Shown here: one piece after another, positions 26,526 through 35,450 of the stretch
Position numbering within the stretch: position 1 is the first letter of the stretch
Layout of the letters: the number at the start of each line of letters is the position of its first letter
DNA from: Gillisia mitskevichiae
GTDB taxonomy: Bacteria; Bacteroidota; Bacteroidia; Flavobacteriales; Flavobacteriaceae
Reading direction: 5' to 3'
NCBI RefSeq assembly: GCF_003634585.1
Contig: NZ_RBLG01000001.1
Coordinates: 1,178,001-1,242,000 of the forward strand
DNA: 64,000 bases
Translations under genes and position numbers: made by a program
Notes under the pieces: generated by a model
What the model saw: only the letters and a program-made list of their open reading frames with translations
The model's database searches: none
Told to the model about the DNA's origin: nothing

Positions 26526-26867
26526 TTATAGATCGGGTTCAAACTCTTCATTTTTAGAATTATCCTTATCATCGGGCTGTAATAATTTCCGAAGTTTTCT
26601 GTTAAGATGAATATACCGGTAGATACCAATAGATATGAATACAATGCAAATGAATAAAGATAAATACCCTAGCCATTGAACATGCTCATATTCCTTGATC
26701 TGTAAAATTGCTAATCCTCCAATAAAAAGATATAATGAAGAACGAATGTAAGAGAGCAGTGTTCGCTCGTTTGCTAATTTCGTTCTCTCCAAAGCCAAAT
26801 GCTCCCGAATGAGTTTTTCATCGATCATTCGGCTTTTAAATGGATTGTATAATTTAACTCTTCTCAT
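26526..26867 (-). CDS. DUF202 (YidH-like) membrane protein
   Basis: A 113-residue protein with the DUF202 signature: HLALERTKLANERTLLSYIRSSLYLFIGGLAIL (about 24-56), in which the conserved LANERT-x-L-x(2)-R segment precedes the first membrane helix. A second helix (WLGYLSLFICIVFISIGIYRYI) follows, and the tail is charged (DDKDNSKNEEFEPDL). Family members are small inner membrane proteins without a proven function. It lies between the large amidohydrolase gene (stop of that gene is 17 nt upstream in genome order) and DUF6122, all on the minus strand, so this could be a three-gene unit led by the amidohydrolase. Confidence 0.88.
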   Translation of the reverse strand: MRRVKLYNPFKSRMIDEKLIREHLALERTKLANERTLLSYIRSSLYLFIGGLAILQIKEYEHVQWLGYLSLFICIVFISIGIYRYIHLNRKLRKLLQPDDKDNSKNEEFEPDL

Positions 26868-26883
26868 TTATTATAGAAAACTT

Positions 26884-29800
26884 TTAGTTGTGAGTAGCTT
26901 GGCAAGTACAACCTGGAGCAGTAAAACTTTGGGTGCTCTCGTGCCATGGAAACGCCTGATTGTAATTATTGTTCTCCCAATAAAAATCACTTCGTTCCTT
27001 CGGATTATTTCCAATTTCATTCATGGTTGCAGATTCAAATAAACGTCCGTTAACCATAGTAAATTCTACTGTATTAGAATTATTGATATCTTCCAATGGA
27101 TTTTTGCCCAAAACTATAAGATCTGCCAGTTTTCCAACTTTCAAAGATCCAATTTCGCTACCCATTCCAAGGTATTCGGCTCCATTAATTGTTGCCGCTC
27201 TTAAAGCTTCCATATTAGTCATTCCGCCCATTTGTAATAACCACAATTCCCAATGTGCTCCAAGTCCTTGTAACTGTCCGTGTGCACCTAGGTTAACCTT
27301 TACTCCTTTATCGCTCAATGCTTTTGCAGTTTCCGAAACTAGGATAGGCCCATTGTCATACTCTTCTTGTGGAAGCATCTCTCTGCGGCGAGATCTGGAA
27401 TCTACAATGAAACGCGGGGTGAAGGTCAATAACTTTTCATTCTCCCAAACATTCGATTTTTCGTACCAGTAAAACTCTCCATTAATTCCTCCGTAATTCA
27501 CGATTAGAGTAGGAGTATAGCCTGTGTTGCTATTTCCCCATAGAGTTAATACATCTTTATAAACCGGAGCCACAGGAATATTATGTTCAATTCCTGTATG
27601 GCCATCTATGATCATACTCATATTATGGAAAAAAGTACTTCCTCCTTCAGGAACCACATTTAGATCTAATTCTTTGGCAGCTTGCATCACTTGCTGGCGT
27701 TGCTCTCTTCTAGGCTGATTGTAACTCTTTATAGAATTTGCACCAAAGGCTTTCGTTCTTCTTAGGGCAGAGCGCGCATCCTCCAAACTGTTGATGTCTG
27801 CTTTAAAATCGCCATCGGCACCATAAATTATTATTCCTGTAGAAAATAATCTTGGTCCCACCATTTCTCCACTTTTAATCATTTCTGCCATTCCAAAAAC
27901 CGTTTCGCTTAAAGCAGACGGATCATGAGAAGTGGTTACTCCAAAGGCAAGATTTGCATAAAGAGGCCAGTGTTTATTAGGGCTAATCCCATATCTAAAG
28001 GCTCCAATATGCGCATGAGCATCTACAATTCCTGGCATAATAGTTTTGCCGGTTAGATCGTAGATCTTAGTGTTTTTAGGAATCTCAATATCACTAGCGT
28101 TTCCAAGAGCAACTATTTTATTTTCATCTACCACAAGCGTTCCATTTTCAATTACATTGTCACCTTCCATGGTAATAATACGCACATTGGTAAATGCAAT
28201 TTTTCCTTTTGGTACATCTGTCTTTGCTTGTAAACCTATTTTTAAACCAGTCTCAGTCATTGCTGAAATTGAATCGGGGGAAGTTTCCAGGAAGGTAAAT
28301 TTTTGGTCTATCTCATTTGTGAAATATTCATCTCCCAAAGTCCAGTGAACCTTATCGCTATTGTTAGACCAGTGTAAATTGATCCCTGCATCTTTTGTGA
28401 TCTGGGTTACAGGAAATGCTTTCGATTTTCCATCAAGATCTATTGGCTTCCCTGTCATTACAAAAGGCGCCACATAGGCTTTATGTAAATTTGAAAATAC
28501 GATCCATTTATTATCCGGACTAGGAATCAAGCGATTTGCATATTTTGAAGTAAAATGCACACGTTCATCTTCTCCATTAAGATCTATACTTTTTAAACTT
28601 TTAGTAAGATTTCCGAACAGGTATCCTCCGGTTTGAAAAATGATCCTTGAATCATCTTTATTGAAAACAGGGAAATCTCCTTCTTTATTTATTTTTTCTG
28701 AATTCTTGCCATCTGCACTCATTAGATAAATTCCAGGTTCTTTCGTAAAAGTTTCGCCTAGATCTGTATTTCCAGATTCTTTTGTGAATACAATTTTACC
28801 TCCTGCTCTAGAAAAAGATGGGTTTCTGTAGATTCCTTTTTCTTGAGTTAATGCTGAAGGATTTCCACCTGAAAGTGAAACCTTTTTTATACTTCCTTTA
28901 TTTTGATCGTCCCATGTTACATAGATAACCGACTTCCCGTCTGGAGAAAAAGAAGGGTCAAATTCAAAATCGGTGTCTTTTGTTAAACGTTGAGGTTTTC
29001 CATTTGGAAGTTCCTTTTTCCAAAGAAATCCTAATCCATGAAACACTAACGTTTTTCCATTTGGTGAAGTCACCGCATTTCGTATAGCTTTTGCGGTGAA
29101 TTTTTCTGAAAACACCTTCGGACTAGAATGATGCGCTTCAGCAATTTTTATGGTGGTTTCCGCATTAAAAGGAATTTCTTTCACATCAGAAGTCTCCACA
29201 TTGATGCGTTTTATCTTTCCTTCACTCCAGATCACTACTTCTTTGTTATTCGGCATCCAACTGAATCCTGGATATACTCCAAAAATAGCCCATGCCTCTT
29301 GCTGATCTTTACTTAGATTGTCATAAACCGGTCGCTCTTCACCAGTTTTTAGATCATGTACATATAAGACTGTTTTTGTTCGAACCCTTTTTATAAAAGC
29401 CAATTTGGTTCCATCTCGGGAAATCTGAGGTCGCGCAGCTCCCCCAGAACCTCCTGTAATTACAAGGGTTTCTCCTGTTTCAAAATCATATCTTTTTATC
29501 ACATAGATCTGTTTGTTCGGATCTTTGTTATACTGAAAGTTACCACCAGGATACATATCCTCACTATAATACAAATACCTTCCATCTGGCGAAGTACTTG
29601 GTTCATTCACGTCTTGTTGATCGTTCTTTCTTTCGGTTAACTGAAGCCCTGCTGAACCTGCAATATGATATTGCCACATTTCTCCAGCTCCCAAGGAACG
29701 TCCTGAAGTAAAATGTTTTCTTGCGATAATTGAGTTTCCATCTGCGGTCCAAACTCCGTTATTTAATAATCTAAAATCTTCAGTGGTTAGCTGTTTTGCG

Positions 29801-30177
29801 TTTTCACCTTCAGCATCCATGACCCATATATTGTCTCCTCCGCCGGCATCACTGGTAAAAAGAATCTTACTTCCATCCGGACTAAATCTTGGCTGTACTT
29901 CATAAGGCATTCCAGATCTAAGAAGCTTTGCTTTTCCACCCGAAATAGGCATGCTAAATATATCTCCTAAAAGATCGAAAACTATCTTATTACCATCTGG
30001 GCTCACATCTAAATTCATCCAGGTTCCTTCATCTGTACTTAAAGGAACTTCATTGATCTTCCAATCCTTAGTGTATGGATTAGATACATCCCATTTATCT
30101 TTTTTGTCTTTTTCCTGAGAGAATAATGTAGTGGAGAGAATCACCAATGCTAGCGTGAGTAATCTTTTTTCAAACAT
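26884..30177 (-). CDS. Exported WD40-like propeller plus amidohydrolase
   Basis: A 1097-residue exported enzyme (signal 1-20, ending LFSQ). The N-terminal ~640 residues form TolB-like PD40 beta-propeller blades with repeats such as PDGNKIVFDLLG, FSPDGSKILFTSDAGG, ISRDGTKLAFIKR and FSPDGKSVIYVTW. The C-terminal third (about 665-1060) is an amidohydrolase: IMPGIVDAHAHIGAFR (HxH metal site), the lysine in FGANSIKSYNQPR, HTGIEHNIPV, and GAHGQLQGLGAHWEL, with the composite strand KVGKLADLIVLGKNPLEDI. Propeller-amidohydrolase fusions are common in Bacteroidetes and Acidobacteria and are presumed peptidases or amidases; the substrate is unknown. The cysteines near the C-terminus (APGCTCQ) are unusual. 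Confidence 0.88.
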   Translation of the reverse strand: MFEKRLLTLALVILSTTLFSQEKDKKDKWDVSNPYTKDWKINEVPLSTDEGTWMNLDVSPDGNKIVFDLLGDIFSMPISGGKAKLLRSGMPYEVQPRFSPDGSKILFTSDAGGGDNIWVMDAEGENAKQLTTEDFRLLNNGVWTADGNSIIARKHFTSGRSLGAGEMWQYHIAGSAGLQLTERKNDQQDVNEPSTSPDGRYLYYSEDMYPGGNFQYNKDPNKQIYVIKRYDFETGETLVITGGSGGAARPQISRDGTKLAFIKRVRTKTVLYVHDLKTGEERPVYDNLSKDQQEAWAIFGVYPGFSWMPNNKEVVIWSEGKIKRINVETSDVKEIPFNAETTIKIAEAHHSSPKVFSEKFTAKAIRNAVTSPNGKTLVFHGLGFLWKKELPNGKPQRLTKDTDFEFDPSFSPDGKSVIYVTWDDQNKGSIKKVSLSGGNPSALTQEKGIYRNPSFSRAGGKIVFTKESGNTDLGETFTKEPGIYLMSADGKNSEKINKEGDFPVFNKDDSRIIFQTGGYLFGNLTKSLKSIDLNGEDERVHFTSKYANRLIPSPDNKWIVFSNLHKAYVAPFVMTGKPIDLDGKSKAFPVTQITKDAGINLHWSNNSDKVHWTLGDEYFTNEIDQKFTFLETSPDSISAMTETGLKIGLQAKTDVPKGKIAFTNVRIITMEGDNVIENGTLVVDENKIVALGNASDIEIPKNTKIYDLTGKTIMPGIVDAHAHIGAFRYGISPNKHWPLYANLAFGVTTSHDPSALSETVFGMAEMIKSGEMVGPRLFSTGIIIYGADGDFKADINSLEDARSALRRTKAFGANSIKSYNQPRREQRQQVMQAAKELDLNVVPEGGSTFFHNMSMIIDGHTGIEHNIPVAPVYKDVLTLWGNSNTGYTPTLIVNYGGINGEFYWYEKSNVWENEKLLTFTPRFIVDSRSRRREMLPQEEYDNGPILVSETAKALSDKGVKVNLGAHGQLQGLGAHWELWLLQMGGMTNMEALRAATINGAEYLGMGSEIGSLKVGKLADLIVLGKNPLEDINNSNTVEFTMVNGRLFESATMNEIGNNPKERSDFYWENNNYNQAFPWHESTQSFTAPGCTCQATHN

Positions 30178-30248
30178 ATTTATGTATTTATAGGATAGCT
30201 AAAGATACCATTTCTTTTATTTTTACATAAACTTAAGATACTTAAACT

Positions 30249-30764
30249 ATGAAAGAGAAAGAGCTTCCCGAATATTGGCTTAGAGGTAAAATAGAAGGTA
30301 CTCCAGATCTTTTACAGCCCATTGTTCATTCTTTGCTGCAGTCTAAAATGGAACTGAAGAAATATATGATAGATTTTCCAGACAATTTGCTTTGGGAAAA
30401 GCCTTCAGGAAGGGCTTCAGTAGGGTTTCATTTGCAACATCTCTCAGGGCTTTTAGATAGATTGTTTACTTATGTGGAAGCTGAGAATTTAAGTGAAGGA
30501 CAACTAACCTATTTAAAAAGGGAAGGAGTTCCGGATAGTGATATTACATCGGAAAGCTTGATTGAAGAATTCGGCCACAAAATAGAACAGGTCCTCAGAA
30601 AGCTAGAATCTATACCGGTTTCCAGCTTAACGGAATTTCGAGGGGTTGGTAGAAAACAGTTGCCATCTTCTGTAATCGGACTGCTATTTCATGCTGCAGA
30701 ACATACCCAACGACATATTGGACAATTGTTGGTTACAGTAAGTGTGCTAAAATCTAAAAGTTAA
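30249..30764 (+). CDS. DinB-family protein
   Basis: A 171-residue four-helix protein of the DinB/YfiT-like superfamily. The three metal-ligand histidines are visible: one in GFHLQHLSGLLDRL (about 59-72) and two in LLFHAAEHTQRHIGQLLVT (about 143-161). Members of the superfamily often use bacillithiol, mycothiol or related thiols in transferase reactions, or are damage-induced proteins of unknown activity. The helical domain of EgtB in this window is of the same fold. It is monocistronic, divergent from the large amidohydrolase (71 nt apart) and overlaps the stop codon of the convergent Usp gene by 4 nt. Specific function not known. Confidence 0.85.
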   Translation: MKEKELPEYWLRGKIEGTPDLLQPIVHSLLQSKMELKKYMIDFPDNLLWEKPSGRASVGFHLQHLSGLLDRLFTYVEAENLSEGQLTYLKREGVPDSDITSESLIEEFGHKIEQVLRKLESIPVSSLTEFRGVGRKQLPSSVIGLLFHAAEHTQRHIGQLLVTVSVLKSKS

Positions 30765-31213
30765 TTTTCGTCTATTGGAATAGTGAGCAATGGGATATTC
30801 CCATTCTTTAATAGCTCAAGTGACACACTTTCAGATAATAAATTATGTAAGAAACTATGTTTATGGTTGCCTACTATTAGTAGATCCGCATGTAGTTTTT
30901 TAGCTTCATTTAAAACAGTTTCTACTGTAGAACCTTGTATAAGCAATGCGGCAGATTCAATTTTTTTGTCAAGGAACATGTTGGTAATGTTCTGAAGTTT
31001 TTTATGTTCATCTCGCAACTCATCCGCTCTAAAATCTCGTATATATTGAGGTCCCGGTTCATATCCTACAAAATCTGGATCTGGATCTGCAACATGAACC
31101 ACCCAGATCTTAGCTTCAAATTGCAAGGCTAATGCTTCGGCATAACTCATTAATTTTCCAACGGCATCGTTAAAATCTACCGCTACCATGATATTTTTAA
31201 ATCCTGTACTCAT
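30761..31213 (-). CDS. Universal stress protein UspA family
   Basis: A 150-residue single Usp domain. It begins with KNIMVAVDFNDAVGKLMSYAEALALQFEAKIWVVHV (strand plus helix with the usual Asp at about 13). The C-terminal part reads ADLLIVGNHKHSFLHNLLSESVSLELLKNGNIPLLTIP. The ATP-binding signature G-x2-G-x9-G-(S/T) is not intact (GNHKHS replaces GxxG), so it is more likely a non-ATP-binding Usp of the UspA kind. It starts 10 nt after the 2-hydroxyacid dehydrogenase stop and is probably transcribed with it and the acyl-CoA dehydrogenase. Role: general stress; partner unknown. Confidence 0.9.
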   Translation of the reverse strand: MSTGFKNIMVAVDFNDAVGKLMSYAEALALQFEAKIWVVHVADPDPDFVGYEPGPQYIRDFRADELRDEHKKLQNITNMFLDKKIESAALLIQGSTVETVLNEAKKLHADLLIVGNHKHSFLHNLLSESVSLELLKNGNIPLLTIPIDEN

Positions 31214-31223
31214 AGCTGTTTTT

Positions 31224-32144
31224 TTAGTATTCCTTTTTCAATTCCACCACGTTTTTTAAAGGTTCTCGGTTCTTTAAATGCATATAATTTTCCATAAGCT
31301 GATGTACGACCTTTTTAGGATCTGTAACACTTGCAATATGTGGGGTAATATGAATCTTTGGATGTTTCCAAAAAGGATGTTCTTCTGGTAAAGGTTCTGT
31401 TCTAAATACATCCAGACTTGCTCCAGAAAGATGTCCTTTGTCCAGCATTTCTAATAGATCATGTTCTACCAAATGTTCCCCACGGGCAACATTTATAATA
31501 TAAGCCCCTTTTGGTAATTTTTCAAATAATTCCTTATTTAGAATGCTATCTGTTTCTGAAGTTAATGGCAATAAACAGATTAATATACTGGTATCTTTCA
31601 GAAAATCATTCAAACCTTTTTCTCCGTGATACGTACTCACTCCATCAATGTGTTTTCTAGACTTAGACCAACCAGAAACTTTAAAACCATTACTGGACAA
31701 GTTTAAAGCCACAGCTTTTCCCAATACTCCAAGACCCATTACCCCAATATTTTCTTCATCTAAAGTATGATAGGGTAGTGGGCTCCATTTTTTTTCACTG
31801 TGGTGTATAGAGACATTTCTAATTTTATCTAATACTAAAGCTAACACGAAAGTGCTCATATCCTTAGTAAGTTGCTCATCTATAACACGAGTAATTAGTG
31901 CTCTTTTAGGAATTTCAGGATCGCTGATAATATGATCTACTCCCGCTCCAATTGATGCGATTACCTCTAAATTTGGATATCTGTTAAAAACACCTTTTGG
32001 ATGCTTCCATGTTACTACAAAGGTGATTTCCTGGGGATCATGCACTTCCGGATATACATACAACTTAACATTAGGTTGTTGTTCTCTAATTGCGTTTACC
32101 CAGACTTGTGGATCTCTTCCTGTGCATATTAATAAAACTGACAT
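31224..32144 (-). CDS. D-isomer 2-hydroxyacid dehydrogenase (glyoxylate/hydroxypyruvate reductase-like)
   Basis: A 306-residue NAD(P)-dependent dehydrogenase. The Rossmann motif is IGVMGLGVLGKAVALNLSSNGF (about 133-154) with WSKSRKH after it. The catalytic arginine region is INVARGEHLVEHDLL, the glutamate is in DVFRTEPLPEEHPFW, and the histidine is in IHITPHIASVTDP. The N-terminal half contains IASIGAGVDHI, a substrate-loop motif. The general layout resembles GhrA-type glyoxylate/hydroxypyruvate reductases; true substrate specificity cannot be fixed by eye. It is 11 nt downstream of the acyl-CoA dehydrogenase gene and 10 nt upstream of the Usp gene. Confidence 0.9.
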   Translation of the reverse strand: MSVLLICTGRDPQVWVNAIREQQPNVKLYVYPEVHDPQEITFVVTWKHPKGVFNRYPNLEVIASIGAGVDHIISDPEIPKRALITRVIDEQLTKDMSTFVLALVLDKIRNVSIHHSEKKWSPLPYHTLDEENIGVMGLGVLGKAVALNLSSNGFKVSGWSKSRKHIDGVSTYHGEKGLNDFLKDTSILICLLPLTSETDSILNKELFEKLPKGAYIINVARGEHLVEHDLLEMLDKGHLSGASLDVFRTEPLPEEHPFWKHPKIHITPHIASVTDPKKVVHQLMENYMHLKNREPLKNVVELKKEY

Positions 32145-32155
32145 TTTTTAATGTT

Positions 32156-33520
32156 TTAATTTACGAAGGCACTATAACCAGTAATGGCACGTCCTACAAT
32201 AAGTGTGTTTATTTCCTTGGTACCCTCATAGCTATAAATTGCTTCGGCATCTGCAACAAATCTTGCTACATCATATTCCAATAATATTCCATTTCCACCT
32301 AACACTTCTCGAGCTCTACTTACCACATCTCTCATCCTCATACTGCAATATACCTTAGCCAATGAAGCATGTTCATCGGTTAAAAGTTCCTGATCTTGTA
32401 ATTCAGAAAGCCTGAAAACCATAGTTTGCATGGCTGTTAAGTTGGAAAGCATCTCTACAAGATGATTCTGAATTAATTGGTAGGATGCAATAGGTCTTCC
32501 AAACTGCTCTCGTTTTTTGGTGTATTTTAATGCGCTTTCATATGCACCACGTGCACAGCCAACTGCTTGCCATGCTACTCCTGCACGTGTCATTTTTAAA
32601 ACTTTAGCTGTGTCTCTAAAGGAATCTGCCTTTTGTAATCTATCACTTTCGGGAATCTTACATTCTGTTAAAGTAATGATGGCGTTTTGAACTATTCTCA
32701 AAGCCATTTTGTCTTCCATCTTTTCAGCTTCGAAACCCGGATTTTCTTTTCTTACTATAAAACCTTTAACCTTATTAGAATCTTCATCTCTCGCCCAGAT
32801 AATAATAACATCGGCAAAAGTGGCATTCCCGATCCACTTTTTCTGTCCGTTCAAGATCCAATTCTCTCCATCGAATTTACAAGTGGTTTCCATTCCTTGT
32901 GATACTCCAGATCCTCCCTCTGGTTCTGTTAGTCCAAAAGCTCCAATTTTCTCTAACTTCTGCATTTGGGGCAACCATTCCTGTTTTTGTTCTTCACTTC
33001 CGCACAGATAAATAGATCCCATTGCAAGTCCGCTATGCACTCCAAAAAAGGTAGAAATAGAAACATCTACTCTGGCAATTTCTTGGGCAATAATTCCTTC
33101 CATTAAGAAAGGTAAATTTGGGCAGCCATATCCCTCGTAAGGAAGGCCTACAATATTTAGTTTTTTAAATTTTTCTATGATCTCAAATGGGAATGCCGCT
33201 CTATTCCAATGATCATTTACCAAAGGTTTTACTTCATCTTCCATGAAATTCCGAACCCTTAGCTGAAGCTCACGCTGTTCCGGACTCAATTTTAGATCTA
33301 GATTGTAAAAATCCCCATCTATAGGAGGCAGGTTATGTTGCCCTTTTTTCTTTTTGGTTTTCAGCATTTTCATGAGGCCTTTTAATTGGCGCTCATCTAA
33401 ATTACCCAAAGCGTCCATTGCTTCAGGAATATCTATAGTTTGACTTATTTTGGCCAGCTGATTCATATCTACCGACTTTAAGAGATTGATCGTATTTTTT
33501 ACTTTTCCGAAGAGTGACAT
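32156..33520 (-). CDS. Acyl-CoA dehydrogenase (glutaryl-CoA dehydrogenase-like) with N-terminal extension
   Basis: A 454-residue FAD flavoprotein. From about residue 75 it follows the acyl-CoA dehydrogenase fold: LSPEQRELQLRVRNFMEDEV, FGLTEPEGGSGVSQGMETT (FAD/substrate loop), WIGNATFADVIIIWARD, VGCARGAYESALKYTKKREQFG, and AREVLGGNGILLEYDVARF. The catalytic glutamate is in AIYSYEGTKEINTLIVGRAITG, which closely resembles glutaryl-CoA dehydrogenase. The first ~70 residues (SLFGKVKNTINLLKSVDMNQ, KMLKTKKKKGQHN) are an extra basic helical segment not found in the canonical enzyme. It is the promoter-proximal gene of a three-gene unit on the minus strand. Confidence 0.9.
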   Translation of the reverse strand: MSLFGKVKNTINLLKSVDMNQLAKISQTIDIPEAMDALGNLDERQLKGLMKMLKTKKKKGQHNLPPIDGDFYNLDLKLSPEQRELQLRVRNFMEDEVKPLVNDHWNRAAFPFEIIEKFKKLNIVGLPYEGYGCPNLPFLMEGIIAQEIARVDVSISTFFGVHSGLAMGSIYLCGSEEQKQEWLPQMQKLEKIGAFGLTEPEGGSGVSQGMETTCKFDGENWILNGQKKWIGNATFADVIIIWARDEDSNKVKGFIVRKENPGFEAEKMEDKMALRIVQNAIITLTECKIPESDRLQKADSFRDTAKVLKMTRAGVAWQAVGCARGAYESALKYTKKREQFGRPIASYQLIQNHLVEMLSNLTAMQTMVFRLSELQDQELLTDEHASLAKVYCSMRMRDVVSRAREVLGGNGILLEYDVARFVADAEAIYSYEGTKEINTLIVGRAITGYSAFVN

Positions 33521-33603
33521 AGGTAAGATTTTGTTGAATCTTAAAATTAGCGTTTTAATATGCTATAACTTGTTAAAGCTTTCCGAAGAATTTTTTCTGA
33601 AAT

Positions 33604-33637
33604 AAAAAAAAGGCCACTATTTCTAGTGGCCTTTTTT
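33604..33637 (-). terminator. Intrinsic terminator of metK
   Basis: AAAAAAGGCCACTA pairs perfectly with TAGTGGCCTTTTTT around a 4-nt loop. It is 25 nt beyond the metK stop codon and reads as a terminator in the metK direction. Confidence 0.88.
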
Positions 33638-33661
33638 ATAATATATTATTTAAGCTGGGAA

Positions 33662-34921
33662 TTAGTTCAGTCCAAAAGCTTCTTTTACTTGATCTACATA
33701 ATCCAGTTTTTCCCAAGTGAATAGTTCTACTTCTCTTACAATTCTTCCAGAATAAGGACTTTCAAAAATTTTGGTAATGGTTCTAGGTTCTTTTCCCATA
33801 TGCCCATAAGCCGCAGTTTCTCTATAAATAGGATTTCTAAGCTTCAATCTGCTTTCTATACTTGCAGGACGCATATCGAAGATCTCTGCTACTTTCTTAG
33901 CGATCTCGCCATTAGAAAGTTCTACATTTTTAGAGCCATATGTATCTACAGAGATAGATGTTGGTTTTACAACGCCAATTGCATAAGAAACCTGAACTAA
34001 AACTTCATCTGCAACACCCGCTGCTACTAAGTTTTTAGCGATATGTCTTGCTGCATAAGCTGCAGATCTATCTACTTTACTTGGATCTTTACCAGAAAAA
34101 GCACCACCTCCGTGAGCTCCTTTTCCACCGTAAGTATCTACAATGATCTTTCTTCCTGTTAGTCCAGAATCTCCATGTGGGCCTCCAATTACAAACTTTC
34201 CGGTTGGATTAATGTGGTAGGTGATCTCATCATTAAACAATTCCTGTACATATTGAGGAAATAATTTTATTACACGCGGAATCAAAATTTCCACCATGTC
34301 TTTCTTGATCTTGCTCAACATCGCATTGTCATCTTCATCAAACTCGTCATGTTGCGTGGAGATCACGATGGCTTCAATTCGCTGAGGTACATTCTCATCA
34401 CTATATTCAATAGTAACCTGACTTTTAGAATCTGGTCTTAAATAAGTGATCTCTTTTCCTTCTCGGCGTAATTTTGCCAATTCAATTAGGATCTTGTGAG
34501 AAATATCTAATGCCAAAGGCATGTAATTTTCGGTCTCGTTGGTTGCGTAACCAAACATCATTCCTTGATCTCCAGCACCTTGTTCCTCTTTTTCACCACG
34601 ATCTACCCCTTGGTTAATGTCCTGAGATTGTTCATGGATCAAAGAAATTACACCACAAGAATCCCCACTAAATTTGTAGGCTCCTTTGGTATAACCAATA
34701 TCGTTAATTACCTCACGGGCAATATTTTGTACATCTATATAAGTATTGCTTTTTACTTCTCCAGCAAGAACAACTTGCCCTGTAGTTACAAGAGTTTCAC
34801 AGGCAACCTTGGAATTCTCATCAAAAGCTAAAAAATTGTCTAGTAAGGTATCACTGATTTGGTCAGCTATTTTATCTGGGTGTCCTTCAGAAACACTCTC
34901 TGAAGTGAATAAATACGCCAT
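33662..34921 (-). CDS. metK: S-adenosylmethionine synthetase
   Basis: Makes SAM from methionine and ATP, homotetrameric in the cytoplasm. The 419-residue protein is a little longer than the usual ~385-400. It has the N-terminal [20 protein letters not shown], the [16 protein letters not shown] block (signature 1, about 115-130), the phosphate loop [21 protein letters not shown] and [22 protein letters not shown], and [14 protein letters not shown] near the end. The leader upstream looks like a SAM-II-type riboswitch, so expression is probably repressed by its own product. It is monocistronic with its own terminator. It neighbours the methionine synthesis operon on the other strand. Confidence 0.97.
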   Translation of the reverse strand: MAYLFTSESVSEGHPDKIADQISDTLLDNFLAFDENSKVACETLVTTGQVVLAGEVKSNTYIDVQNIAREVINDIGYTKGAYKFSGDSCGVISLIHEQSQDINQGVDRGEKEEQGAGDQGMMFGYATNETENYMPLALDISHKILIELAKLRREGKEITYLRPDSKSQVTIEYSDENVPQRIEAIVISTQHDEFDEDDNAMLSKIKKDMVEILIPRVIKLFPQYVQELFNDEITYHINPTGKFVIGGPHGDSGLTGRKIIVDTYGGKGAHGGGAFSGKDPSKVDRSAAYAARHIAKNLVAAGVADEVLVQVSYAIGVVKPTSISVDTYGSKNVELSNGEIAKKVAEIFDMRPASIESRLKLRNPIYRETAAYGHMGKEPRTITKIFESPYSGRIVREVELFTWEKLDYVDQVKEAFGLN

Positions 34922-34952
34922 TCTTGTCTTTTTAATTAGTAAGTAAGAAAAT

Positions 34953-35036
34953 CTTTGACGGGAATTGCTAGCGAAGTTTACACTGCTTTAGCATTTTTTA
35001 AGGGTAGCAATCAGTCAAATCATTCCCTGTAATCGT
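34953..35036 (-). promoter_or_regulatory. Candidate SAM-II-like riboswitch in the metK leader
   Basis: Read on the minus strand, the leader has AGGG, then TGATTTGACTGATTGCTA, CCCT, a run of As and TGCTAAAGCAGT. This order matches the SAM-II pseudoknot: P1 (AGGG/CCCT, extended by TTA/TAA past a bulged C), loop 1 starting TGATTT and ending in TTGC-like bases, and the conserved GCTAAA. P2 would be ACTG in loop 1 pairing with CAGT at the 3' end. Downstream, TAGCAATTCCC (34960-34970) can instead pair with ATTGCTA and GGGAAT of the aptamer, a possible switching strand. Base pairing and order are seen; the class assignment is by memory of the consensus. SAM-V, a relative, is an alternative. Confidence 0.55.
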
Positions 35037-35042
35037 AAGAGG

Positions 35043-35050
35043 CAAATGTA
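35043..35050 (-). promoter_or_regulatory. metK promoter -7 box
   Basis: TACATTTG on the minus strand matches TANNTTTG. It would start transcription near 35036, right at the 5' end of the proposed aptamer. No good -33 TTG is seen. Confidence 0.5.
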
Positions 35051-35099
35051 TAAAATTAGATTGAATGTCGTCATTCTTTAACTTCTTTTTTAATAATTG

Positions 35100-35179
35100 T
35101 TGAGCGCTCCGCTTTGCCAAAAGGCTCGCGTCAGGCTTTCACGACTCGCTTCCCGATAAAAAAGTTCGGGAGAGCTCAA
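35100..35179. repeat. 80-nt palindromic intergenic element
   Basis: The 34922-35328 gap holds the metK leader, the metY leader promoter, and this locally GC-richer element. Its ends are TTGAGC and GCTCAA in inverted orientation, and inside it TCCCGA/TCGGGA forms another inverted repeat (35151-35171). A related TCCCGAT palindrome occurs at 46287. It looks like a small dispersed palindromic repeat of the kind scattered through flavobacterial genomes. Confidence 0.45.
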
Positions 35180-35276
35180 ACAATCGCTCAATCCTTAGCG
35201 CAAAGAAAATGATTTCTTCCGAAGGACTGATATTCAGTAGGTTAATTAAGTTTTTTGAAAAATAATTGAAATTAAA

Positions 35277-35309
35277 TTTGTTTTATAAAAGATTCTGTCG
35301 TTAAATTTG
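35277..35309 (+). promoter_or_regulatory. Promoter of the metY leader
   Basis: TTTG (35277-35280), a 21-nt spacer, and TAAATTTG (35302-35309) match the Bacteroidetes consensus exactly. Transcription would start near 35315, about 14 nt before the first leader-peptide ATG. Confidence 0.8.
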
Positions 35310-35328
35310 TAAAATAGATTTTAACAAG

Positions 35329-35397
35329 ATGAATCAAGTAATGTGTAATATGTGTATGATGATGTTGGGGAAACCCGCAGCGTTCACTATTGCATAA
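35329..35397 (+). CDS. Met/Cys-rich leader peptide 1 of the met operon (22 residues)
   Basis: A 22-codon ORF beginning MNQVMCNMCMMM and ending GKPAAFTIA. Six methionines and two cysteines fall in the first twelve codons, far above chance. It starts just downstream of a consensus promoter and ends 23 nt before a strong intrinsic terminator. GCAGCG near its end (35377-35382) is complementary to CGCTGC in the 5' arm of that terminator (35425-35430), and TTGCA (35390-35394) to TGCAA (35416-35420). A ribosome stalled on the Met/Cys codons would leave these free to form an antiterminator; one reaching the stop would cover them. This is the classical amino-acid attenuation layout, here probably sensing charged Met (and Cys) tRNA. 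Confidence 0.85.
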   Translation: MNQVMCNMCMMMLGKPAAFTIA

Positions 35398-35419
35398 AAC
35401 TTAACTTATAAGAATTGCA

Positions 35420-35450
35420 AAAGCCGCTGCCAACCGCAGCGGCTTTTTTT
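35420..35450 (+). terminator. Attenuator terminator 1 of the met operon
   Basis: AAGCCGCTGC pairs perfectly with GCAGCGGCTT around CAACC, followed by T7. No protein gene precedes it except the 22-codon leader, so it is an attenuator rather than an end-of-gene terminator. Confidence 0.92.

Noticed and set aside
30935-31132. Plus-strand ORFs across the Usp gene and many similar antisense ORFs elsewhere
   Set aside because: Shadows of well-supported genes on the opposite strand, with no independent features.
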